A DNA stretch of 39,303 bases, taken from Candidatus Wolfebacteria bacterium (GTDB lineage Bacteria; Patescibacteriota; Minisyncoccia; UBA6257; UBA9933). The position numbers were made by a program, and so were the translations under genes. The notes below the pieces were generated by a model. That model was given only the letters and a program-made list of their open reading frames with translations. It was not told the DNA's origin and did not search any database. The stretch spans positions 1-39,303 of the forward strand of contig JACPIO010000013.1 in assembly GCA_016188075.1 (NCBI GenBank), given 5' to 3'. Numbering within the stretch: position 1 is the stretch's first letter; each line of letters opens with the position of its first letter. Below are positions 8,622 through 16,804 of the stretch, one piece after another.

Positions 8622-9272
8622 ATGAAAAAAATAACTGCTTCGATTTATTTTATTATTTTTCTTCTGACAATCCTTTCTTCTTTTTCTTACGCCGAGATGA
8701 TGAATAGCGCCGATCCAACAGTTTCCGAGAATCACACTGCTCGGGAAGAGATGGAAGGCAAAGAAATCTGGGAAAGATTCCAAGCCAAACAAATCGCGTG
8801 CGGAGACCTAAAAGACGATAATTTTGGAGCGCTCGGCGAATACTTTATGGGATTGATGCTGGGGCAATCCCACGAAGCAATGAACAATATGATGATTCAG
8901 ATGATGGGCGATGAAGGCGAGGAACAAATGCATGTTGTGATGGGCAAAAGACTTTCCGGATGCGATGTCGCGGCTCAATTTTCCGGACCTGCCATAGGTT
9001 TTATGCCGATGATGATGGGAGGTTGGTCGTCTCCCTTTGGTTATAATGATAAAAATATGATGGGCTATGGTTACGGCGCTGGAACATGGTTCGGCGGCGC
9101 GGGAATGATCTTTTGGTGGATCCTTATCGTTGTCGCTATCGTTTTAGTAATCAAGTGGGCAGTTATAAAACCCGGAAAGGGAAATTCCGCCATGGAAACC
9201 TTGAAGGAGCGCTACGCTAAAGGAGAAATATCAAAAGAAGAATTCGAGGAGAAACGCCGAGCAATCTCTTAA
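8622..9272 (+). CDS. Met-rich membrane protein with C-terminal SHOCT-like motif
   Basis: LKERYAKGEISKEEFEEKRRAI; signal peptide; MMG/GYGYG-rich segment. Confidence 0.7.
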   Translation: MKKITASIYFIIFLLTILSSFSYAEMMNSADPTVSENHTAREEMEGKEIWERFQAKQIACGDLKDDNFGALGEYFMGLMLGQSHEAMNNMMIQMMGDEGEEQMHVVMGKRLSGCDVAAQFSGPAIGFMPMMMGGWSSPFGYNDKNMMGYGYGAGTWFGGAGMIFWWILIVVAIVLVIKWAVIKPGKGNSAMETLKERYAKGEISKEEFEEKRRAIS

Positions 9273-9871
9273 TTTCCCTTTTCTATCCGCTCGGCGTATT
9301 CGCCGGTTTGCGTATTCACTTTTATTACATCCCCTTCGTTTATAAAAAGCGGAGCTTGGATTTTGGCGCCGGTTTCAATGACCACGGTTTTCGTGCCGCC
9401 TGCCGCAGTCGAGCCGCGGATGGCCGGCGGCGCTTCGACAACTTTGTAATCAACTTTGATTGGTAATTCGATGCCTATGATTTGGCTGTCTCCGCCAGAG
9501 GCGGATCCGCCTTCGGCGGAGAACTTAATCGCCAGAACATCTAAATTTGATTTTAGAAATTGAGCCGAGTCGCCAAGCGTTTCCGCTTGCAGGGCAAAAC
9601 GATTTTTTGGATTGCCAATCTCATCAAACCACCACTCGCCGCGATTCTCGTATAAAAATCTGGATTTCATTTTTTCGATTTCCGCTTCTTCAAATTCGTC
9701 CGCCGGCTTAAAATTCCGCTCCAAAGCCTGACCGGTTTTCAGGTTTTTTATTTTAGTCTGCACGCTCGAACCGCCGCGTCCCATGTGCAAATGCTTGACT
9801 GACAAAACAACGTAGGGATCGCCCTGAACTTTTATGATTATTCCGTTTTTGAGGTCGTTTATAGAAAGCAT
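9269..9871 (-). CDS. efp: Elongation factor P
   Basis: MLSINDLKNGIIIKVQGDPYVVLSVKHLHMGRGGSSVQTKIKNL...; start taken at MLSIND because the longer ORF runs into an upstream repeat. Confidence 0.93.
   Translation of the reverse strand: MLSINDLKNGIIIKVQGDPYVVLSVKHLHMGRGGSSVQTKIKNLKTGQALERNFKPADEFEEAEIEKMKSRFLYENRGEWWFDEIGNPKNRFALQAETLGDSAQFLKSNLDVLAIKFSAEGGSASGGDSQIIGIELPIKVDYKVVEAPPAIRGSTAAGGTKTVVIETGAKIQAPLFINEGDVIKVNTQTGEYAERIEKGN
9491..9520 (-). repeat. In-frame palindromic insert in efp (SAEGGSASGG)
   Basis: TCCGCCAGAGGCGGATCCGCCTTCGGCGGA, near-perfect palindrome, 27/30 identical to 25721-25750. Confidence 0.85.
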
Positions 9872-9884
9872 AGCAACTTTACGA

Positions 9885-9972
9885 GCATCGATGCCAATAT
9901 ACAAATAATGCGAATTATACGAATGAAACTTTATTCGTATCATTAGTAAATTCGTATATTCGCATCGATACC
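9885..9972 (-). repeat. Intergenic quasi-palindromic repeat, copy A (upstream of efp)
   Basis: GCATCGATGCCAATATAC...ATTCGTATCATTAGTAAATTCGTATATTCGCATCGATACC; related to 19856-19932 and 21900-21976. Confidence 0.9.
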
Positions 9973-9976
9973 CTTC

Positions 9977-11338
9977 CTAAAACAAGCTTTTTTGCGCATC
10001 CTCCTTTTGGCCAGATAAATTTAATTCTGTAAACACCATCTTTCCGTATTCGCCGTCATAGCCCGGTGGGTCGAATCTTATTTTACCTTCGCGGATGGCC
10101 GTAATGCCGGCGATTATTTTCTCATCAACTCCGCCAGCTCTCAATTCCTCCGCGCTTTTTTCCATCAAAACCGGAAATTCGCCCCCAAACCGCTTGATCA
10201 AATTTTCATATTCGTCTTTCACTTTACGCGAAGCAGTGCCCATATGATAAACCTTGGCAATCACTTCGTCCAACGGAACAAGATTATAATACGGCACGCG
10301 ATTTTCGTACTTGTGGAGATAACCATCTACTTTAACGTCAATCAGCGGCCGATCCGCCAATACTTCGACGCGGTTCAAGACGCCGATGGTTAATTTTTTG
10401 CCGCACTTGGGACAAAGGTTTTTATGTTTTTTGCTTTCTTCCGGCGAGAAAACTATACCGCAATCCCGATGGCCGTCAAAGTGATATTTGCCCTCTTCGG
10501 GAAAAAATTCGATCGTAGCCACGAACTTCGCGGATTCACGCTGATTATTATCCGCGCTGATCCGCGCTGCGGGAACACCATCTTTGATAGCTTCGATTAT
10601 CCCATCATACGACAGGTTAGTATCAAAAATATTCGCTTCTCGACCGATGCGCGGCAGAGAATGAGAATCGGAATTGGAAATCAAAGAAATATTGTCTAAT
10701 TGCGAGAGCCGCCAATTCATCGCCGGGTCGCTCGAGAGTCCGGTTTCCACCGCAAAAATATTTTTCGCGTACTGGCCAAAACATTCTTCGATTGAATCAA
10801 ACCCCGACATCGAACCGAACAGGCTAAACCAAGGAGTCCAAGCGTGCGCTGGCACAATCACAGCCTCGGGATTAATATTAAAAACAATTTTGGCGAGTTC
10901 CTCACTGTCTAATCCTAAAATCGGCCGGCCATCCGAAGCCAAATTTCCCACCCAGCTTAGTTGAGTATTAATTTTCTCCGCAGTCTCCATATCCGGGCTG
11001 AAAATCATATTGTGAATCCGGTAAACTTTTTTAACTCCGCTTTTTGAGAGCCGCGAATAAATTCCGGAAATTTCTACTGTCAGCATAAACCGCGTTTCGG
11101 AGAAAGAGCCACGAACCGTTGGCCACTTGAATTCTTTTTTTAGTTTAAAAAGCCCGGGCTCGGCCGGCTCTAATTTCGTTTTGATTTCATTGAACCAGGC
11201 CGGATGAGTAAAATCTCCGGTGCCCATCACTAAAATGCCTTTGTTACCGGCCCAGCAGTCGATTTGCTCCAAAACCATATCTTTCGAGGTGGCGCGGGAG
11301 TATTTGGAGTGGATTTGCAAATCAGCGATAAAACGCAT
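9977..11338 (-). CDS. PHP-domain endonuclease Q (EndoQ)-like protein
   Basis: MRFIADLQIHSKYSRATS..., SNSDSHSL, TIEFFPEEGKYHFDGHRDCG, CPKCGKKLTIGVLNRVEVLADR. Confidence 0.8.
   Translation of the reverse strand: MRFIADLQIHSKYSRATSKDMVLEQIDCWAGNKGILVMGTGDFTHPAWFNEIKTKLEPAEPGLFKLKKEFKWPTVRGSFSETRFMLTVEISGIYSRLSKSGVKKVYRIHNMIFSPDMETAEKINTQLSWVGNLASDGRPILGLDSEELAKIVFNINPEAVIVPAHAWTPWFSLFGSMSGFDSIEECFGQYAKNIFAVETGLSSDPAMNWRLSQLDNISLISNSDSHSLPRIGREANIFDTNLSYDGIIEAIKDGVPAARISADNNQRESAKFVATIEFFPEEGKYHFDGHRDCGIVFSPEESKKHKNLCPKCGKKLTIGVLNRVEVLADRPLIDVKVDGYLHKYENRVPYYNLVPLDEVIAKVYHMGTASRKVKDEYENLIKRFGGEFPVLMEKSAEELRAGGVDEKIIAGITAIREGKIRFDPPGYDGEYGKMVFTELNLSGQKEDAQKSLF
10516..10572 (-). repeat. CGCGGAT-type repeat embedded in the endoQ-like CDS
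   Basis: cgcggattcacgctgattattatccgcgctgatccgcgctg; similar words at 29595-29676. Confidence 0.6.
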
Positions 11339-11388
11339 TTAAGAAATTTAGCAGAATTTTAATGGAACGGCAAATTTAGAAATACAAA

Positions 11389-11446
11389 GGGCGCCGGTTG
11401 GGGTTGGGTATCCGTAGCATTGCGATACCCTATCCAACCGACGCCC
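11389..11446 (-). terminator. Long GC-rich hairpin downstream of the pyrE/pyrF/Zn-ribbon gene group
   Basis: GGGCGcCGGTTGGggtTGGGTATC...GATACCCtatCCAACCGaCGCCC. Confidence 0.65.
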
Positions 11447-11459
11447 GAAACAATGTGCA

Positions 11460-11699
11460 TCAGCCTTGCGTGATTGATGGCTCCGGCTCCGGAGCCACGA
11501 GTCGCAACCCACAACCGCCGCAGTAGCGGTCGGCCACGAGACTATACCGACCACAGACGCAAGGATCCTTGCACAACTCCCTGATCTCCGGCTCGGGATA
11601 AGAATATATCTTCACCCCGCAGTTTGTACAGCGGCGCTTTGATTCACGCACCACCGTCCGGAGCCCGGGAGAAGAATCGAATTGACCGATAGCACCCAT
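11460..11699 (-). CDS. Small zinc-ribbon-like protein
   Basis: CTNCG...CVCGRYSLVADRYCGGCG; start chosen at MGAIGQF. Confidence 0.5.
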   Translation of the reverse strand: MGAIGQFDSSPGLRTVVRESKRRCTNCGVKIYSYPEPEIRELCKDPCVCGRYSLVADRYCGGCGLRLVAPEPEPSITQG

Positions 11700-11734
11700 C
11701 TCACCTTCCCCCTTCCATCGCCGAGGCGATCGAG

Positions 11735-12469
11735 TTACGCGGCCAGGATCTGGGCAGTCAGCTTGATGGCCGCAGCTTTGATGTTCTCGACGCCTTCGAG
11801 CCCCACGAGGGCACGACCAACGATGGCATTCCACCTGGGGCCAGCGACGCGCCCGGTCTCGGTGATGTCGCCGGTTTGGGAAACAAAACCAGGCGCATTG
11901 AGCGAGTACTTACCTTCTCTCAGGCGTCGGTCGAAAATCTCCTCTCTGTACTTCGCCACGAAGCCGGGCTGATTCCCTGGTACCACGAAGTCGGTCACCC
12001 CAAGATCCACGGCACGGTTGTAGATCAGTGCCGGAGCCTCGTCAGCGATATAGCCACCCTCGGAGACGAGGAATCCTTTCTGGGTCATGTGGCCACCGAC
12101 GAGAACCTTGAGCCCCTTCGCTTGAGCCGCGCGGATCCATTCGCGCTGTGTGACCAGTCCCCCGAACGGAAACAGGATCACCGCATCAGCCCCGGCATAC
12201 TTCACGTCTTCCGCGAACCCGTCTGCTAGGTCTGGGATATCGGTCCCAGCCTTTTGGTGATCGTAGATGATCTCGGGGCCAGGAGCGTATTCCCTGATGG
12301 TTTGAACCACCAAGGGAAGACCGAATCGAAGAACGAGCCGGAATCCGACCTTGAAGGCTCCGACGCCAGGGATGCCTGCAGTAGCTCGAGCTAACTCCTC
12401 GAGCTTCCACAGACTCTTGAAGTCGCAGGCGAGGATAACGCTTTTCGGAACTGTAGCCATCTGCTTCAT
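11735..12469 (-). CDS. pyrF: Orotidine 5'-phosphate decarboxylase
   Basis: ILACDF...FKVG...IIYDHQKAGTDIPD...; SD GGGAGGGAT. Confidence 0.85.
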   Translation of the reverse strand: MKQMATVPKSVILACDFKSLWKLEELARATAGIPGVGAFKVGFRLVLRFGLPLVVQTIREYAPGPEIIYDHQKAGTDIPDLADGFAEDVKYAGADAVILFPFGGLVTQREWIRAAQAKGLKVLVGGHMTQKGFLVSEGGYIADEAPALIYNRAVDLGVTDFVVPGNQPGFVAKYREEIFDRRLREGKYSLNAPGFVSQTGDITETGRVAGPRWNAIVGRALVGLEGVENIKAAAIKLTAQILAA

Positions 12470-12574
12470 ACCGATCCCTCCCTAATTGTCTATGTTCACC
12501 AAATCCACAGCAGACCATTCCGCCGTGGACTTGTTGAGGGAATGGTATATTGAGAGAAAAGCGAAGTCAATTAT

Positions 12575-12614
12575 GCGCTACCGCGCGGTAGCGCTACTAC
12601 TACATGTAGTAGTA
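12575..12614. repeat. Two abutting perfect 20-bp palindromes upstream of pyrF
   Basis: GCGCTACCGCGCGGTAGCGC followed by TACTACTACATGTAGTAGTA. Confidence 0.95.
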
Positions 12615-12671
12615 AGCACGGATGCGTTGCGAGGGAAATATTGTAAGACCGAAACATTGTAGGCGCAACAA

Positions 12672-12705
12672 AAAAAGGGGCGGCAGTCAGCGGACCGCGC
12701 GCCCC
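12672..12705 (-). terminator. Intrinsic terminator downstream of pyrE
   Basis: Minus strand GGGGCG...CGCCCC followed by TTTTTTT. Confidence 0.7.
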
Positions 12706-12735
12706 AGACTATCCCCTGTAGAGACGTCGCTCTTG

Positions 12736-13470
12736 TTAGACCTGCGACGTAGTGAGCATCTGCCAATTCTCGGCGCTAACTTTCGGCTTGATGACCTCTG
12801 AACCACGAACGCAAAGAGGACAATCGGTAGGATCCCAATCTTCGATTCTCCATTCTACAACCGGGAGAATTTCGAAGCTGCCAACGCCCTCGACCGAAAT
12901 TTCCTTCAGACTGCCGCGGTTCACGATTACCGGGGCATACGGCATGAATCTCGCAGGTGGCTGCCTGCGTTTTACTTCCGTGACGGCTTCCGTAAAGCCC
13001 GTACCGCGCGTACAAAAATCCTCGACAAGAAGCAGGGTCGCCCCTTTCGGGATTTCTGCCGCGAGAATAATTTGGCCGTCAACCTTCTCCAGGCGCGCCA
13101 CCGGAACCCTAAGCATCTCGGCGATACTCTCGCCGAGTAAAGTGGCGCCGTTAGGCACGCCAGCCACGTAATTTGGTGCTGGGATATCTAAAGCCTGCAG
13201 TTGCCAAACGATTTGGTGCGCGATAATGCTCCGGATGTTTTCCGGCGCGAGAAGAATCTTCGACTCAAAGAATCCATCGCTGTGACGGCCGGACTTCAAA
13301 AGCGCGTGCATGCCGACTCGACCCTGCGTAGCGGCTTCGTAATCATACGTCCAAAAAGCATTGAGGGTTTTCGCGAGATACATCATGTCTCTGGCAGTCA
13401 ATAGCCAAAACACCTTCTCGGCCTTAAGAGCGAGAAGATCCTCGTGAGTCATACCGCAGAGAGTATTCAT
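12736..13470 (-). CDS. pyrE: Orotate phosphoribosyltransferase
   Basis: LLKSGRHSDGFFESK, YVAGVPNGATLLGESIAEML, LLLVEDFCTRGTGFTEAV. Confidence 0.85.
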   Translation of the reverse strand: MNTLCGMTHEDLLALKAEKVFWLLTARDMMYLAKTLNAFWTYDYEAATQGRVGMHALLKSGRHSDGFFESKILLAPENIRSIIAHQIVWQLQALDIPAPNYVAGVPNGATLLGESIAEMLRVPVARLEKVDGQIILAAEIPKGATLLLVEDFCTRGTGFTEAVTEVKRRQPPARFMPYAPVIVNRGSLKEISVEGVGSFEILPVVEWRIEDWDPTDCPLCVRGSEVIKPKVSAENWQMLTTSQV

Positions 13471-13603
13471 TATCCCTCCTTATGATTGGCAAGGCAAAGA
13501 ATGCCTGTGCCGGATTTTCCAATGTCCGCCAAACCCAACAATTTGGGTTTACTCCCAAGATATTACTGTAAGAGCTTGCTTGATGTCAAACGTTTTTTCT
13601 TGT

Positions 13604-13676
13604 GGACGCGCCCCGATTCGAACGGGGGACCCTTCGGATGTAAACCGAATGCTCTAACCAGCTGAGCTACGCGTCC
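13604..13676 (-). tRNA. tRNA-Val(TAC)
   Basis: GGACGCG acceptor paired with CGCGTCC; anticodon loop TTTACAT; T arm GTTCGAATC; no encoded CCA. Confidence 0.93.
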
Positions 13677-14273
13677 CTATCTTCCAGCTTCCGGCATTTT
13701 AATCCATTTATTGTTTTTCAAATGCCAATCAGAGGGATCTGCGTCCTGAATCAAATCCCATATTTTTTTGGCTGATTCGGTGTAAAGTTTCTCGTCACGG
13801 ACTTTTCTTCTAAATCCAGCCCACTTTCTCGGTAGTTTTGACCCACGCTCGTCAAATTCTTTGGTTTCTAAATCAATATCTAAATTATCGGCATCTTTCA
13901 CAATTTTTGCCTCAACAGACTTCCTTTTTTCGTACTCGAGGAAAATATTTTTGTAGAAATCAAGAAGTGCTGTCCGGTTAAAAATATCGCGAGCTGCCGC
14001 ATCCTCATCTCGTTTGGCATACAAAGCTTGAGTATAATTCGCGTCGCCAGTACGAGATTCAGCCAAATCATGAACCAGCGCCATTTTCATAATTTTCTCT
14101 TCATTTTTGACACCCTCCATTCTGGCAATAATCAAAGCAAGCCAGACGACCCTAAACGTGTGCTCGGAAATACTCGCCGAGTCCATGCCTAAGCTTTGCG
14201 TCCAAGCTCTGGACATATTCCGCAAAGACCCGATTTCAAACAAAAATTCGATGTCGCGTTGATTCTTAGCCAT
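13677..14273 (-). CDS. HD-domain (YfbR/HDDC2-like) phosphohydrolase
   Basis: ISEHTFRVVWLALIIA...MALVHDLAESRTGD; start at MAKNQ. Confidence 0.8.
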   Translation of the reverse strand: MAKNQRDIEFLFEIGSLRNMSRAWTQSLGMDSASISEHTFRVVWLALIIARMEGVKNEEKIMKMALVHDLAESRTGDANYTQALYAKRDEDAAARDIFNRTALLDFYKNIFLEYEKRKSVEAKIVKDADNLDIDLETKEFDERGSKLPRKWAGFRRKVRDEKLYTESAKKIWDLIQDADPSDWHLKNNKWIKMPEAGR

Positions 14274-14398
14274 GAATAATACGAAAAAGAGTAGCACAAA
14301 AACCGGAGAAATCCAACCCAACCCTAAAACTTTTATAGATAGGCCTTCGTATTATATAATATAAGCGCAAAGTCGGGACGAGGTCGCTTCTGAAATTA

Positions 14399-15055
14399 AT
14401 GGCGAGAAAAATAGGCATTATGGCTCCGTTCGTGGACCGCGAAACATTGGTGGATCTCAAAAAAGGCGATACGACCGCGTTTGAAAAAGTGCTTTACCTC
14501 TACGAAGGCCCGATTTTAAACTACATTTACAGATTGATAAAGCACCGGGAGAACGCGCGGGACTTAACCCAAGATACCTTTGTCCGGCTCTACGAAAAAG
14601 CTTCGAATATTGACCCGGACGGTAATTTTCGCGGCTGGATTTATAAAGTAGCAACCAATATTGTTTGGGACTGGCTAAGAAAAGAAACCAAAAGAAAAGA
14701 AGTTCCCTTAATTAGCGAGGAGAGCGGGGAGGAAAATTCCTATTTGATTTTTCCGGAAAGCCTGCCGTCTTACGAAATGTCGCATCTCGAAACCGCCGAG
14801 GATACCGCTCGAACGCTTCAAAAACTAAAACCAACCTATCAGACGATTCTAACGCTTTTCTATTATCACGAATTTAAACAAACGGAAATCGCTGAAATGT
14901 TAAATACGCCTTTGGGAACCATAAAAACGAACTTGCGCAAAGCCAAAATCGCTTTTCGCGAAACACTTTTTGCCGAAGAAAAAAATCTGGCAAAAGCGAA
15001 AGTCGAATCCAATAAACAAAAACTGGAACATGGACTATCTTTTTCAAAAAATTAA
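14399..15055 (+). CDS. RNA polymerase ECF-type sigma factor
   Basis: ARDLTQDTFVRLYEKA...FRGWIYKVATNIVWDWLRK...FKQTEIAEMLNTPLGTIKTNLRKAK. Confidence 0.88.
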   Translation: MARKIGIMAPFVDRETLVDLKKGDTTAFEKVLYLYEGPILNYIYRLIKHRENARDLTQDTFVRLYEKASNIDPDGNFRGWIYKVATNIVWDWLRKETKRKEVPLISEESGEENSYLIFPESLPSYEMSHLETAEDTARTLQKLKPTYQTILTLFYYHEFKQTEIAEMLNTPLGTIKTNLRKAKIAFRETLFAEEKNLAKAKVESNKQKLEHGLSFSKN

Positions 15056-15470
15056 AACTCTTGGCCGGCTCGAGCCGACACCGAAGATGCACCGCGATAT
15101 TATGCGCCGGGTTTTATATCTCCGATTCCGGAAATTCAAAGAGCCGTTTTTAATCTTGGCTTATCTCGGAAGTTTAAGCTTGGTGATTGACGCTTGGCAT
15201 CTCTTGAATTTAAAGGGCCGGGCAATGCAGGGCTTAATCGTCAATACTGATTGGGGCGGAGCCGCTTTTCTGAAATTACCAGCGGCCATCATAGCAAAGG
15301 GTATGAATAATCCGGATCTTTTGATTAGTTTTGCCGCCGACGCCCTGATTGTCGCTTATCTTTTGTACCTTTTCATCCGGTTCGACAAAATTTTCAATCC
15401 TCTGAACGCTCAAAATAAAATGCGGTGGTATGAGTTTATATTCCGAATTTTCCGGGTGGCGAAAAACTAA
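15030..15470 (+). CDS. Membrane protein overlapping the sigma factor gene (candidate anti-sigma factor)
   Basis: ATG at 15030 inside the sigma ORF; two TM segments. Confidence 0.6.
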   Translation: MDYLFQKIKTLGRLEPTPKMHRDIMRRVLYLRFRKFKEPFLILAYLGSLSLVIDAWHLLNLKGRAMQGLIVNTDWGGAAFLKLPAAIIAKGMNNPDLLISFAADALIVAYLLYLFIRFDKIFNPLNAQNKMRWYEFIFRIFRVAKN

Positions 15471-15491
15471 ATTTTGAAAAAGGTCGAGTTA

Positions 15492-15525
15492 AATCACAAA
15501 AACCCCTTACGGGGTTTTTGTGATT
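15492..15525. terminator. Bidirectional intrinsic terminator, 15-bp perfect stem
   Basis: AATCACAAAAACCCC TTAC GGGGTTTTTGTGATT. Confidence 0.9.
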
Positions 15526-16250
15526 GCGGCGAGATAATAATATTCTTTTTCCCAAAAGGCCTTTTTTAGTTCCTCCGGCATTTCCAAAAACCATTTGGGA
15601 TTCTGGGATTTATGCATTTGGGCCGCCTGATTTTTAAGGTGAACCACCGGCAAAACATCAATCGCAATAAAATCCTCTTCGGAATAAGGCAGGGGAATTT
15701 TACTTTCCTCGTAGTGCCCAGCCGTTTTTTTCCGGCCCGACACTACTGCTGCCTCACGACGCAATTCCCTGACTGCTTTGGGCGTTGCCCGGAAATAAAG
15801 TTCTCGGGGCGGCTCGCCGAATTGCTGGGCTTCCTGAAAAGCCCGGCAAGCAAATTTATGGATAGCAATATGGTCCCGGTGGCCGGTGCCACCGTCCGGG
15901 CCAAAGGTTAAAATCGCGTAAGGAGAAAATTCTTTTATAATTTCTAATAATTTTTTTACCACTTCGTTTTCGGATTGTTCATCAAGACCGCCGTCCGGAT
16001 AGGTAAGCGCGTGGACGCGACTGACGCCTAAAATTTTAGCCGCGGCCATCAACTCTTCTTCGCGCAACTTCGCAAGTTCTTCCGGTGCCATAGGAATATC
16101 GAGATGCAATTTTCCTTTTTCGCCCCGGGTGGCAGAAATGACCGCGGTTCTTCCGCCGGCGCGATTAATATGCGCGAGCAAACCGCCGGCTCCGAAAGTT
16201 TCATCGTCCGGATGAGCAAAAATAGCCAGAAGGGATTTAGTGAAGTCCAT
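15507..16250 (-). CDS. PIG-L/LmbE family deacetylase
   Basis: AIFAHPDDETFGAGG, GPDGGTGHRDHIAIH. Confidence 0.9.
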   Translation of the reverse strand: MDFTKSLLAIFAHPDDETFGAGGLLAHINRAGGRTAVISATRGEKGKLHLDIPMAPEELAKLREEELMAAAKILGVSRVHALTYPDGGLDEQSENEVVKKLLEIIKEFSPYAILTFGPDGGTGHRDHIAIHKFACRAFQEAQQFGEPPRELYFRATPKAVRELRREAAVVSGRKKTAGHYEESKIPLPYSEEDFIAIDVLPVVHLKNQAAQMHKSQNPKWFLEMPEELKKAFWEKEYYYLAAITKTP

Positions 16251-16254
16251 ATTT

Positions 16255-16800
16255 TTACTCTAAAATATATCCCCAGCCCGGTTGCCATGCTTTCGTTTTT
16301 CTCCAGTCTTCCGCCCACGCTTCTTCCCACGTTTTGCCCTTGAGCAAAACATCAAGCGCGAGCTGCGGAGCTTTATGCGCCACTACGGCAACGCTTTTGC
16401 CGTCGTAATTTTGTTTTAAGAAATTGAGAAAATTCGCGATTCGCGCTTTAACATCTTCGTAACTTTCTCCTTCGGGAAATTTCTCCGTTATCATCTTTTC
16501 TTGCATCGGTTCGACAACAGCTGACGGCTGACCGTTATATTTACCATAGTTGCACTCACGCAATCGCTCGTCTGGAATAATTGGCGCTATTCCCTCAAAT
16601 GTGAACTTTGCGGAATCAACTGCTCTTTTTAAATCAGAGCAAAATACTATGTCAAATCTCTTGTCTTTGATGAGGTCTTTAAGTTCGATTGACTGCTTTA
16701 TTCCTAATTCCGAAAGTCCAACGTCAGACCAACCAGACGAGATTTCCTTTTCGTTATCTATCGTCGTGCCGTGCACAAAATAAGTGATTTTTACAGACAT
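16255..16800 (-). CDS. Histidine phosphatase superfamily (phosphoglycerate mutase-like)
   Basis: TYFVHGTT...SDVGLSELGIKQS...FCSDLKRAVDSA...RLRECNYGKYNG; note the catalytic RHG appears as VHG. Confidence 0.8.
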   Translation of the reverse strand: MSVKITYFVHGTTIDNEKEISSGWSDVGLSELGIKQSIELKDLIKDKRFDIVFCSDLKRAVDSAKFTFEGIAPIIPDERLRECNYGKYNGQPSAVVEPMQEKMITEKFPEGESYEDVKARIANFLNFLKQNYDGKSVAVVAHKAPQLALDVLLKGKTWEEAWAEDWRKTKAWQPGWGYILE

Positions 16801-16804
16801 ATTT

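Noticed and set aside
11876-12518. Alternative ORFs on both strands over pyrF
   Set aside because: The pyrF frame has OMP decarboxylase motifs; the others are shadow ORFs caused by high GC.
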